Source: Phlegmacium glaucopus (taxonomy: Eukaryota; Basidiomycota; Agaricomycetes; Agaricales; Cortinariaceae). Taken from it: a stretch of 25,672 nt of DNA. Positions 8,441 to 19,280 of the stretch are shown here, piece after piece. The stretch covers positions 280,083 to 305,754 of the forward strand of contig MU129987.1 of assembly GCA_015039465.1 (NCBI GenBank). The letters run 5' to 3'. The translations under genes were made by a program, and so were the position numbers. A model generated the notes under the pieces. The model did no database searches and was not told where the DNA came from. It worked only from the letters and a program-made list of their open reading frames with translations. Numbering within the stretch: position 1 is the stretch's first letter; each line of letters starts with the position of its first letter.

Positions 8441-11400
8441 CAATGGTTGCATTCCAGCTAGCGAAGCATAATAAAGAGGGGAACAAACTTTAGACTTGTC
8501 CATCGAGAGGTCCTGGCGATCCCACCCATGGGCATGGACATCGATATTGCATATCCGAATCCAATTTGTGAAGGAACCAGTCTCAGATGTGAACAGTCGC
8601 AAGATCAACTTCAGGACAGTGGGGCCCATTCCCCCAGATTTTGCATGGTTGATCCAATAATCAGCTGCATACTGTGCAAGTGGCGAGGAGACAAGCATAG
8701 CCTTGGTCAGGGGCAAAAATGAGTCGAACTGTAGGAGGTAGGCGACTGAGATTTCCGTGATCTTCGAATGAGAGGTTTCCTCGCTGATGCTGAAATCTTT
8801 CTCAACACGAGTAGAGAGGAGATACTCTTTGACAGAGAAATGAGAGAGCCTAATGGTACCTGTCTTCACCATCAGCAAAGACCGACATGCGGGACTAAGC
8901 CGACACTACTTACCTTCTGATTCGTCAACAAGACTTGAACACCTCACTAGCACATCCCGTGGATTAATATACCGTTTCGCCAAGTTAAAAACTGGACCAT
9001 CTTCCGAGGCGAAGTCCACTGTGATAGCTTCAGCAATTTCCGGGATTGTAATCGAACAGTTGGAAAAGGCCAGCCACTGCAGGAACGTCCTGGTGTCGGC
9101 ACGGTATTTCCTGTCAATCTCCTTCAAGATTCGCTTATAGGTTTCGTCTAGACCATCTGGCAGGTCCGCCAGTTGCTGCATTATTTCGTATGTGCTTGAA
9201 CATCTTTCCAATGCGGCAAGTTGCAATGCAACCCATCGAAACCTGGGAACAATATAAACTATAATCCTGTAATGGACTAGATGTTTAAGGTAAACGTACG
9301 ATCCGTCCGCACCCTCCGTCAATCCTGATTTAATAGTCTGTAGAGTTTCTTCATCGTACCCTTTGAATTTTGATTCCATCTGAAGGTTGAGATATGATAC
9401 AATGTCCCGGTTTGCAGTCGCCTCCACAACATTAACTGAATGCAGATCAAGCCGCCCGAAAACCGTCTCAACGTCTGGCAATGGCCGACTGGTGACCACG
9501 ATGTGAAGGTTTTCCGTTTTCCGATCTGTATCCATGACAAGTTCATTTACCCAATTCAGCGTTTCTTTGCGGTCGATACACTCGTCGAGAGCGTCAATGA
9601 CGATATATGCGTGCGAGAATCTGTCGAGAATATCTCGCAGAGTGTCCTGAAGTTGGCTGTCCAATGGCTGCTGAGCTCCGTACTTTCTGTGTAGATTTAC
9701 CAATTCTATGGGTATACCGCCGTAGCGCTTGTCAGAGAACTGTGAAATGAGGGATCGAATGAGCTTGTAGTGAGACTGTAGTTCTGTCTGAGAATCTCTT
9801 CCGTCGAAAAAGAAGTATGCGATTCCAAGTGACGGATCCAGCTGGAGGAGATTATCGACAATCGAAGAACTGAGAAGACAGGTTTCACTTGTACTGTTGC
9901 ACCGCTCATGAACAGGAGGCTCACCATAGAACACTTTTACCGCATCCGGCTATAGAATCATTGAACATGCCAATTCAAGTAGATGAACTGAGAAGCTTAC
10001 GCTTTCCCTTAACCCAAAGAAATCCGGGGGTTTCTCGCCACTTAAGGAATCGTTCGCTTTCAAGAAACCAGGAGCAAGTGTCGACTTGACGTTTCCTATA
10101 TGCTTCATTCCAATTCCGGGAGCTATCAGGTGGGGATAGCCAGCTATGAATTGTCTTGGCTGAGGAATTTGAACAAGTTATTTCGGATTATCGAAGATAT
10201 CTGGAACCGAAAGTACCTAGCGTGTCGTCCTTGATTGCCTCCAACCTCCGTCCTATACCGTGAATAAATTAGAGAAAGACTCGTCAAACGAGTAAAAGAA
10301 ATGTACCGGTCTCCTTCACTTGAGTGTTCGTATCAAGATGGAGTCTACTATAAAAGTCGTCCTTCAGAGCGGCACAGCTTTTTTGGCATTTATCAATACG
10401 CGATTTCAGATCACCGGGTATCTGGATTTTCACAGTTCGCCCTACGAACAAACCATCGTTAGAGTTGACAGGGTCAAGGAGGAGTGGGATCGAATTACCT
10501 ATCCAGGGCAATTTCGTATATTCATGAATGAGGGATGCAACCTGTAGTGATTGACGGCTGATCGCTTCGATGACATCGGTCGTGTGTGGGATCACTGGCA
10601 GGTCAGGAATCGCATTTGCAGTACCCAGCATTTCGCGCAAGGTGATGGCTAGTTCTCGTATGGATTCATCCTGGAGATCCGTCTCCTGTACAGCCTGCCC
10701 GAGGAATGACTTATTCATATCAGTTCGCTTGACATTTCGTAGGACGAGTCACCTGGTAAACAGTGGAAACAATGGTCCACGATGCTTTGAGTATCGGGTG
10801 TACCTGATCACCACGATCAGCCGATTTACTATGAGGGCCAATAGACATAGACGTTATTAATGACGTACCTGGGAGAGCTGGTCCATAATAGTCTTGGTTA
10901 ATTTCAACACTTGTCCGAGCGTCGAAACTGTGCTCGTCACAGCGTCATTGCTTGACAGGCGACGAACATCATCGTCAACTTTTTCCATGAATTTTTTGAT
11001 ATCGTCAACCGACTCGCCGGAAATGCGAGACAGAAATATTTTCATTTTGGCAGGAATGGGGATACCCTTCTTATCCGTCAGATCAAAACTGGCGTCTAGT
11101 AAAATGGTCTTCACCATGAGTGCATGCATATAGCAAACATTGGTACGCACTATTTTCGAGCAAGTCTACTACTTTCCCCTCATGCTGTCCCACGAGATCA
11201 TTGAACCGATCGATGTTGGTCCGGGATACACGGTAGAGCGCAACCTTCATCATTGACGATGGCTCGAACCAGCTGATTCCAAGAGGTGAATATCGATCGA
11301 GAGATTAATCACAAGACCAAGGCCCACATTGTATTGTCTGCATTCCATTCCCATTTGAGTACGGACGAGCTAGGCTTGGACTTTGTCGATTTCGCAACCT

Positions 11401-11515
11401 CCTTGTCGGCCACATAAAGCCGCACAGAGTACTGTGATTGTGTGCTCCGTTTCCCATTTTCAACATCGCCTTCAACCTCGATATCTAGATAACGATCAGT
11501 AGAAAACAACGTCAT
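7610..11515 (-). CDS. NACHT-ankyrin NLR (STAND) receptor, 5' part; completed in mirror at 3833-4519
   Basis: Exons read 11515-11328, 11272-11151, 11095-10869, 10803-10753, 10709-10307, 10252-10217, 10159-10001, 9949-9925, 9869-9300, 9242-8914 and 8859-7610. All introns are GT-AG and every phase fits. This gives 1120 codons here and 228 more in the mirrored block, about 1348 aa in total. Domains: a C2-like N-terminus (1-180, SVRLYVADKEVAK), a helical region (VLKLTKTIMDQLSQ, VHPILKASWTIV), then NACHT. NACHT has Walker A GKPGCGKS (394-401, split by an intron), Walker B VIDALDE (494-500) and TSRP (530-533). A winged-helix-like part with SHFSVKEYL comes near 710, then about 15 ankyrin repeats. Such proteins are thought to detect non-self or stress and trigger heterokaryon-type cell death. 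Neighbours give no operon-like hints. The first ATG of the C2-like frame was taken as start. Confidence 0.88.
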
Positions 11516-11652
11516 TATAGCTATCCGTTCTTACTTCCTAGGATCGCGCTAAGTAGCAACGGTTTATCGGTCGCCATATTGGAAGGAAAGAGAACTATGA
11601 GCGTAAGGGAGGGATGAACTCGAATCTGGCATGCACTCGGTACAGCCACATG

Positions 11653-12122
11653 TCAAGGGCCTGTCAAGTACGTTATAATTATCAATTGACCGTGTCCGGA
11701 GAAAGAGGCATTTTCAAACAGGGACAAATTGAACGTGGCTATGTACGTCGAGGACAACATCGTTGCACCATCGCCGGAAAGACTTGGAATTTCATTCTTG
11801 ATACTACAGAGCGCATAATTAATGCAATCCAGTTCGTGTTCGAGAAGATCGGCGTCATATTCAAGAATTTTTGAGATTCGCTCTCGTTTATTTTCCAATA
11901 AGGAGATGTCCTCGAAACGATGGATAGCATAACCATATACAGATCTACCTGGGTGGATCACTGCGATCTATTACACAATCGATGGTCTGATTGAGATGTG
12001 GTACTGACCTACGAATTCCAGATTCTTTTCATCGCTGTGCTGCAGCGTGGCAAGGTAGCCATAAAGGCTACCGTTCCCAGTTGATTTGTCGCTGAACTGC
12101 TGCTTGGGTTAGATCGTCCATG
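11653..12122 (-). CDS. Possible short spliced gene, unknown function
   Basis: A 102-codon frame ends at 11653. Its most protein-like part is charged and helical (ENKRERISKILEYDADLL, followed by HELDCINYALCSIKNEI), suggesting a short coiled coil. Upstream, an ATG at 12122 opens 16-17 codons that run to a possible GTAGCC donor. Further small exons could link the two, but I could not prove the splice pattern. No family is recognised. It could be a gene remnant between the NLR promoter and the spacer. Confidence 0.25.
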
Positions 12123-14557
12123 TTGCGGAATTCAAGGCCACCAAAGAGAAGTGGAAGGACAAAGATGACATAATTACAGCCCTTTATACGAAAGGGACTA
12201 TTCTTAAATTGGTAAAACAGGCTGCGTCGGTGTACCGTATACGGTCAACATGACGGTGGGAGGCGGCGGCACAGTCACAACAAGACTCGGCGATAGCCGG
12301 AGTTATTGCTGGGATGAAGTAGCAGTCTTATGTAGAGTATCTAATAGTAAGAGGTTCGAACGGTTTATTCAATTTATGTCTCAATCCGGGAGCGTTAGGT
12401 TCTTTTTTTCTTTTGGAGTCGATCTGCACCTTTATATATTCACAAACTTCCATTCCCGCAGTGAGGACTATTCAGAAGCCGACCGGCTAAACCCGCACAA
12501 ATAGATGCCAGCACGAATTTTGCGGGGCTTAGGTTGAGTTCTCAGTATTGAATGTCACGTAATTGGGTGTAGTATTTTTGCTGGAGAGACTATTCAGTGG
12601 TTATATTTCGAAGCAATAAGGACAATAATGCTTGACTGGAGCACTTTTGCAAGCCAACTTTGGACTATTATCGCCTTCAAGCCAGGGTTCCTGCGGAATC
12701 AAATTTCATTGGAGATGAGTTGCAGTGGCAAAGGGACTCGTCGTCATTGATTCATCTTCCAGCCACCAATACCCACCAGGGAAAATGCCGGCGAACGAAT
12801 GCAGGATGGAGTCGTGTGGTGTTACAACGCACTTCCCCAGGTTTGGAGCAAGTTGGTTCAGCAGTATATGGAGCGATATAACTCGAGCTTCCATGTAGAT
12901 TTGTAGATTGATGAAAATTCCGATGCTCGGTACATTATATTAGGCTTATCCATCACCGCGACCGCAAAGCCAGAGTGGGTTTCTATTTGAGACGACATGT
13001 CTCGTTATGTCATTATGTTCTATAGCAGATCTAGAGGCGATGAGGCTATTGAAGTATTCTTTTCGGTGCTATACCACCCTTTCAACCTGGGCTCGGTGTA
13101 GTCGATGTTTGGAATGACTGCGCGGCGGCCGCGTCATCAAAACTCTTGTCGGTCAAGGCATGGGCGTCTGTAATCCACAGTGGGTTAAGGCGAACATGAA
13201 TGATAGAGATCTGGTTTGGCGTCACAGATTAACAGCATGGCCGCCCCCACTGAAGCTTATTTTTGGAGTAGCAAGGCTGATAAAATGGCACATATCCAAC
13301 GGTTGTGCTGTGTGCAATTCCGACATGCTTAAGGTCACGAAATATCGTTTTTCACTGTCAACTGGGTCAAAATTGTTAATTTGCTTTGCAGAATGCAAGG
13401 AAGGCGCGTATAAAAATGATACTAACAAATTTTCTCATCCGTACAATTGCCGTACAAGTAGCCAAAATACACAAAAATTTGACTGAAACTGGGAGGCTAG
13501 GATTGAAACTATAGAGATGATGACTGCAATAAAAAAAGCTAAACCCAGTACGTAGGTATCAGGGCCAATGTAGCTATGCGGAGTACTATAGGGCGAATCG
13601 GGTGGAGAACAGCACTTCGTGGGGTCGCTAATAGGGCTGGCATCCATCTGGAACCAAATCACGGAAATCTCAGTGTCAGATGAGAAAATAGATAGATATC
13701 ACATACTTTTCATCGTACGCGACACCACCACCAGGTTGGTCGACATAGGATGACGAGTTACGGGGAATAGGGAACCATTTGTAACTACGCTTTGAAAGAG
13801 AAAAAGGGCTTTGTGGTCTCGCTTCCCAGGGACAAGCGTGGACACGTGGGTGTAAATTGGGAAGACATCGCACCATGAATCTTCGGAATGGACTTGTATG
13901 TTAAAAACAATCGTACTATACAGTGTGGGGTCATCAAGGTGGTACCGCAGTAGAGATTGCAAGCTGCCGAAGCTAGAAATTCAAATCAATCGTCCTGCAA
14001 GGTCACAGGCACTCTTGTGCGTTTTCGACTTGGTCCCAGGTCATGCATCAAGTTGGCCATCAGCACTGACAGTGGATTGTTGGTAAAGGCCATGACTTCG
14101 TTCTCGTACCCGCGAAGGGTTCATCGGCTGATCTGTCACATGATGCTGCGTGTGACGTTGTAACGCCAGAACCGACACTCCAAGCTCGCACGGAAGCCGA
14201 GGAAGAACTCCTTTGCGCATGGTTAATCAATGATGCCATAAACACCTTCCAATTTGACTTAGGAATACGAATCGTACGATGACGCCGCATCTCAAAAATC
14301 CAAGAAAGACCACGATTGTAGTCTACTGTCATAGTACAGATTGACCGGTCCTCGTATCGACTCTCGACTGCCCTCTTCCTCTTATACGAGGCTCGGTCAC
14401 TAGGCAGGTACAACCCCGGACTTCCCGATGATTGTGACGTCCACGCCCTCGCATTTTCACCGCTCTAGTGTAGGGATTCCTCTTAAAATGACGTTTCCTG
14501 TCCCATCCTTCTCTGTCTCCTTGCCATTTGATTAGCCTCCCAGCTCAAATACCAGTC
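12123..14557. other. 2.4-kb stretch with no confident gene
   Basis: Several short open frames exist on both strands, none with a family I know. The most protein-like are on the minus strand. One, near 14413-14060, contains SWIFEMRRHRTIRIPKSNWK. One at 13962-13699 contains DDPTLYSTIVFNIQV. One near 13660-13480 has a hydrophobic segment, YVLGLAFFIAVIISIVSILA. They could be exons of one membrane protein, but the best splice sites between the last two do not agree in phase. The region around 12660-12900 also looks like eroded coding DNA. No tRNA or repeat was recognised, and a mirrored reading gave nothing clear. Confidence 0.3.
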
Positions 14558-16547
14558 ATGCCAGACACATTTCTTAATGGGAAACTCTATGGATTTCATT
14601 CGCTCACTGCCCTCAGTACGGTGTGTATACAGATCTCATAGCTCCCAATGTGATAATGCTCATGTCTTGATAGCCATCAACAGGCAATTTTCGGAACTAT
14701 ACACCATCGCCGAGGACGATGATCCACTTAAAAAATTAGTTGTTACACAGACGTCGGGAGGCAAGTCCATCACGACAATGGAATGCAAACTCGGTTCTCG
14801 GGAAGCAGTACTCGACATAGCGTCGGGCGTTGTGAAGACTTCTGTTCTTTTTCGTATCAAATTCGAGGATGGCTATTTCTTGGTTCCAACGTTCGGTGAG
14901 CCTAAGTGAGTCGTAGTCTCATCGTCACGGTACTCTGTATCTCTAATATACATTATTCGCATCGATTAAAAAGGAGATACGAGATCAAGAAGTGGGAGCT
15001 GGTGTTCTCTGTGCGCATGCTTTCATCTGTTTTTCGAATGTGCATCGCAAACTCACAATTATTTTATAGGTCAACCTTGAGATAAAGGACTCCTCAGACC
15101 CTACCGCCAAACACAAGAAAATACTGGATCGTCTTGAAGAAGCTGGTTTTGGGAAACCCGGAGATTATAGGATTGGACAGCTTCTATTCGACTTTACCGG
15201 TTTGTTCAGCACTGCACGTGGTATGTGTCATGTGTGCTTACAGACCTGTTCTTAGCTGCTGGTGTGTCAAAATACCGGGAGGACTTGTCGCATATGCCTG
15301 CATTCGACACCGCAGGGAAAACCGATGAAGAGATATCAGACATAGCCGATGCCAAGGGAGCTTTCACCACGTACATCCATAAGTACATTTCACGTAAGTC
15401 CGCAAATCGTTACTGGGGAGGTTCTACATTATCATGCCTTGTCAGGTCTTACGACAATTGATCCTAAGAGCGGAAAGGAACCTTCCGTTCTTGGTTATAT
15501 ACCGCTCGTCAAAAATGAAATGCAACACTCGCGCCGACCAACCTCAGATTCAATACATATCCCTATGAGGATGGAAAGAAGGACGCTGGCTTGAATCTAT
15601 TCCTCTACCTTGAAATGACCAACCACATTGATTTTCCCAGCACATTCCATTACTCTGGAAATTGGATTTCTCCTAGGGGGCAGCGCTCCGGATGGATGCG
15701 TGGCACTGTCAAAGGAAATTTTCTTGGACGACTGGATAATGTCGAAACTGAACGAAGTCAACAAGCTTACCGATATATACTTCGAGAAGCAGGATGATCA
15801 CTTGAAACTTACAAAATCAACGACAGCGAGCCCATTCCAGTATCATGGCTACGCGGATCTGATGGGGTTAAAGTATCACATGTGGGAGTATGAACAAACT
15901 CACGAGGCGTCACTTGCAGATGGTAACCTCAAAGGCACAGGTCAGTTTATCCGTATATCATGCTCATCTGATTTCTAACACCGTTGCTAATGTAGCTGAG
16001 GTCAAAAACTATGTTATGGCTATGGTTGCACAGGCAGATGTATGCGCGATCAAATTGAGTGGGTCGGCTTGGTTAAATTGGTACCTTTATGTATGACCAA
16101 ATACGACCGAGTAAGCCGCAAAATTGGTCCTTTCTTCCTTGTGCTAATCGTATGCCTCGTTAGATACGAGGGTCTATAGGAATGGTCGACGGAACTAAGG
16201 CTGCAAGCCGTCGACAAAGACGGGCGCCTGTCCTTTGAGGTTGACCCTGTCGTTTCAAAATACAGCGTCACTAAAGAAAAAGGTCCCTGGAGCAAATCCG
16301 CAAAAGCCTTGAAACGGATTACCTGAGATTGTGGGATGTAGAGGCTCTGAAGAAAGACCTGAACAAATTTTAGATGGAAGTTATGTGCGTTACCATCCTC
16401 TGACAACAGCGTTTTATCCACTAATCATGGTCACCATGCTCGGATTAGCCGTTTTACTTTGGTCAAGGCCAAGAATGCTCCCTGAAGAACGCAATCTTCA
16501 ATATAGAGGGAGACCTTGTGTGCGAAATGAAATCCAAGGGTGTCTAA
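14558..16547 (+). CDS. Spliced orphan gene, about nine exons, with several frameshifts
   Basis: Exons: 14558-14615, 14674-14905, 14974-15001, 15070-15199, 15244-15393, 15446-15940, 15996-16090, 16180-16384 and 16449-16547. The first five join in phase through GT-AG introns. Segments include AINRQFSELYTIAEDDD, GKPGDYRIGQLLFDFT, LNLFLYLEMTNHIDFPSTF, DGCVALSKEIFLDDWIM, EWSTELRLQAVDKDGRLSFE, LRLWDVEALKKDLNK and NAIFNIEGDLVCEM. To keep this order the frame must shift by single bases near 15550, 15677 (a G5 run), 16285 and 16360, although no long stretch is lost. No family is certain. The beta-rich layout and C-terminal pattern faintly recall TULIP/P47-like lipid-binding proteins, but that is a guess. 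Four shifts in conserved-looking sequence mean either a young pseudogene or indel errors. No signal peptide is obvious. Confidence 0.5.
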
Positions 16548-17055
16548 CTAACCTCACTTTATTGAAAACAAAGAATTGCACAATTCTGCTTGTATGACGA
16601 TGTAAATTTAGCAATGTTTTGATTATTGTATTTGTCTTGTACCAGTACGTTTAAACGAGTAGTATGCAACTTGTTTTTTTTTTCACAGGATGGAGATAAG
16701 AATGGGTTACGACTCCCCTGGGTTTTACCCATCGTAACGAACCCAAAAAACAGCCAAAATGCTCGGGAAATAAATGACTGAGATATGAGAAAAACAATGT
16801 TCTTCGATTCATATCTCATTCAATTCTCAACCGTTTTTGGGCGCTGGCGGGTATAGAAATGCGTTTCAACTTTCCCGTACCCGTGTCCATACTTAAACCC
16901 TTGACTTATCTGCATATATTCTGAGTTTGACTCTGCTTAGACGAGCCTCTTAATGAATAATTGCTACGCCTAGCTCTGCCTAGCTTGCGCCGGTCACAAA
17001 ATGTCGCACGTGCAGTGACTCAGCAGTTGTGCTCCCCAACATACACTCCATCACC
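16548..17055. other. Spacer, nothing recognised
   Basis: AT-rich pieces and short homopolymers (T10 near 16674-16683) follow the gene end. No open frame of interest or known RNA was seen. Confidence 0.4.
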
Positions 17056-17127
17056 ATGCACGCAACCCTCGTCCGCCGTCCGCTTGGAGGTCTAATTCCT
17101 CCCAAAATTGCAACCCCAAAACTCGTC
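17056..17127 (+). pseudogene. Orphan first exon resembling mitochondrial ATP synthase subunit f
   Basis: ATG at 17056 opens 24 codons ending in a good GTAAGA donor at 17128. The peptide starts MHATLVRRPLGGLIPPKIAT. An N-terminal basic stretch followed by LIPPKIA(S/T)P is the start I associate with fungal F1Fo-ATP synthase subunit f (Atp17 type). The expected following exons were not found in the next 400 bp, before the duplicated unit beginning near 17430. Either the gene was cut by insertion of that unit, or this is a copied 5' fragment. The assignment rests on one short motif. Confidence 0.35.
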
Positions 17128-17429
17128 GTAAGAACCTTTTTTCCAATTCTCGTCACCTCGTTTCTTTCCCTGGTTTTTTATTGGGGTTTTCCAAACACGC
17201 TAGTCTGGTGGACCTGGTGCTAGACTAGGGCCTCTCGTAGACTTTTATCTAGCTCACTCCTCCTTTCCGCCCATTTCTTCTCATTCTTTCCTTGAATCCC
17301 GGAAGAAGCTCGCGTTGCGACCATACTCTAGCTTGAACCTTGGGCTGGTATCGCGAAAGAACTTACAAGAAGGATTGAAAGATTGAAAGATTGAGATTCT
17401 ACTACTTAAACTTTTCTTTTTCTTTTAGG

Positions 17430-18490
17430 TAGCTCATGAATCATGAAATTTACCAACCCCTTCTTCTCATGTTGCCGCCAGGGATCTCATCAAATGTACG
17501 ATGATTTTTATTCTAGGTCTTTTATTCAAATCTGCAATCTTTACCTTCCTCTCGATACCCTCAGCTTCAAGCGCTCACTCCACCTTGCATCATTGCCGTC
17601 ACAACACCTAGTCGTAAATGGCTAAGATCCACAATTCCGGACTTGCCATTGGATTTCGTCTAGCATACGTATGCAACCAATGAAATAGCTTAGCGAGGAT
17701 ACAGGCGTCGATAGGACAGTTAGAGGTGCACGCAACCAGGGCATGCTCCACTTGAAGGGGGCACAAAGAGATAGGATCAGAGAACACGGCCCCTCTTGCC
17801 AGTCGACCCTCCTCGCCACTCTCGACAAAGGAAAAAGCAAGAAAAAGCGCCCTTTAGCTCTCACAAATGGAAGTGTGTATCTATTTAATGTCTATGCATG
17901 ATATTGACGCGTTCTAGATGAGCTCGACTTGTCCTCATCTCTTCCTGTCACTCTAGAGGTAACCTTTCTCACGACCGTGTCCGCTCCAACTTGAATGTCA
18001 AAACCCTAACTCTTGCTTTCTCAGATATTAGAAGCTATGCGGACGTGTATCATCGAGCTCGAGGATGAACCGGCCCAACAGCCCCCCAATGAAACGTGCT
18101 CGAACGAGCGTTGCACCAAGCGCGCCTAACACGTCAATGCCAGCTGCTGCCAGACCTTCCGCTGCATCGATTAAAATGAATGAAAAGAAAAGAAAGATGC
18201 CGGTCAAGAATATATTTGATAGGTGCGATTTTTTTCTCTCTTGAGATTTCCTGAAAACTTTTTGTTCACTCAACCCTTTTAAGCTGAAGAAGGAATGCAA
18301 ATCCGAAGCCGTCAACTTTCAAGGCTCTCCCTCAAGTCCATCAGAATCGATGAGGTGTTATTCTGAGGCCGAATTTGACCTCCTGTTCAGCGGGAAAGGA
18401 CTTTTGATACAATCATTCATTTCGCAAGTCCACGATCATCCACCATTATGTTGATTTAGAAGCGCATTGTTGATCACTTCTGTAGAATTC
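17430..18490 (+). repeat. Duplicated unit, second copy mirrored at 24358-25460
   Basis: Long runs match the window end when that end is read backwards. Examples are TTAGCGAGGATACAGGCGTC with the following 30 bases, and GTCAATGCCAGCTGCTGCCA with its flanks. Similarity is clearly below 100% (scattered substitutions, small indels), so this is a real paralogous pair and not the same reads twice. The two copies differ in length near their 5' side by about 100 bp. Confidence 0.8.
18067..18349 (+). CDS. Possible start of an unknown spliced gene
   Basis: ATG at 18067 opens a basic, Ser/Pro/Ala-rich stretch (NRPNSPPMKRARTSVAPSAP, later KKRKMPVKNIFDR) that looks like a disordered nuclear protein N-terminus. 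A GTGCGA donor near 18222 and an AG acceptor near 18283 lead to LKKECKSEAVNFQGSPSSP. The mirrored paralogue lacks one C in the CCCCC run, which shifts its frame, so coding status is doubtful. No family is recognised. Confidence 0.3.
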
Positions 18491-18560
18491 CCAAGCCCAT
18501 ATCGAGTCATTCTTCGTGGATGAGCTCAAACCATTGAAAGGTAACTCGTGGAGCAGGAGC

Positions 18561-19050
18561 GGTGCATGTTAATTCCTTCCATGTTGACGGTCCAGGCCAT
18601 GGATTTATGGTACCAAATGCCTATCAAGGGAGAACGACAAGACTCGATCCGCCCGGCTTTGATGAGTGTAAAAAGAGGTCAATTGCCAACGTTGTCCGAG
18701 TCGTCGATCATCTCTGCCATTTCATCGACCTCGATCACAGAGACGCTACTTATCGCAGGTGTGTTGCGACCAATTCTTCATATTGTCAGCTCGTCAACTT
18801 ACTCTACTGTCCCTCGCGTCTTTAAGTTGAAGTTCAACAAAATTGAATTTCTCTTCCGAGACACCCTCTATCCTCCCTCTGTTCTCCATGCTATCCATGT
18901 ATGTGCTAGGTGACAAATTTTTACAATAGGTCGGCATGTGCTCGACGATTACTTTCATCTTCTTTTAGCTATCGGAAGCCGTTGCATCTGGTCCTTGGAA
19001 GACCAAGGGATAATTCAGAGGTTTCAAGCGTTTGTACACCAATTTCTGTA
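18561..19050 (+). CDS. Exons of an unknown gene
   Basis: Two protein-like segments are present. The first (about 18561-18758) reads HVNSFHVDGPGHGFMVPNAY and then RTTRLDPPGFDECKKRSIAN, and runs to a GTGTGT donor. The second (about 18930-19050) reads RHVLDDYFHLLLAIGSRC and IWSLEDQGIIQRFQAF to a TAA stop. Between them is at least one more possible exon, and one candidate intron would be only about 31 bp. The parts may belong with the basic segment upstream in one gene. I recognise no domain. Confidence 0.35.
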
Positions 19051-19280
19051 AATTATTCAAATAGCTTAAGTATTATAATTCGTACTTGGAGAGATGTCAT
19101 CGAAACAAGTAAAACATGAAATTCATTTTAATAACCGAACGGTGTGATCAAAACGAGTAAAACATAAAATTCATTCCAATAAATATGCATTTGATCCAGT
19201 TTCGCTAGAAAACTCGAACAAGTGGAAAAATGTATGGATAAATAAGCTGAATGTGGACTATTTCTCGGATCCTCCAGAAG

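Noticed and set aside
7795..8493. Long plus-strand ORFs of 232 and 207 aa with regular repeats
   Set aside because: They are antisense shadows of the ankyrin exon on the minus strand.
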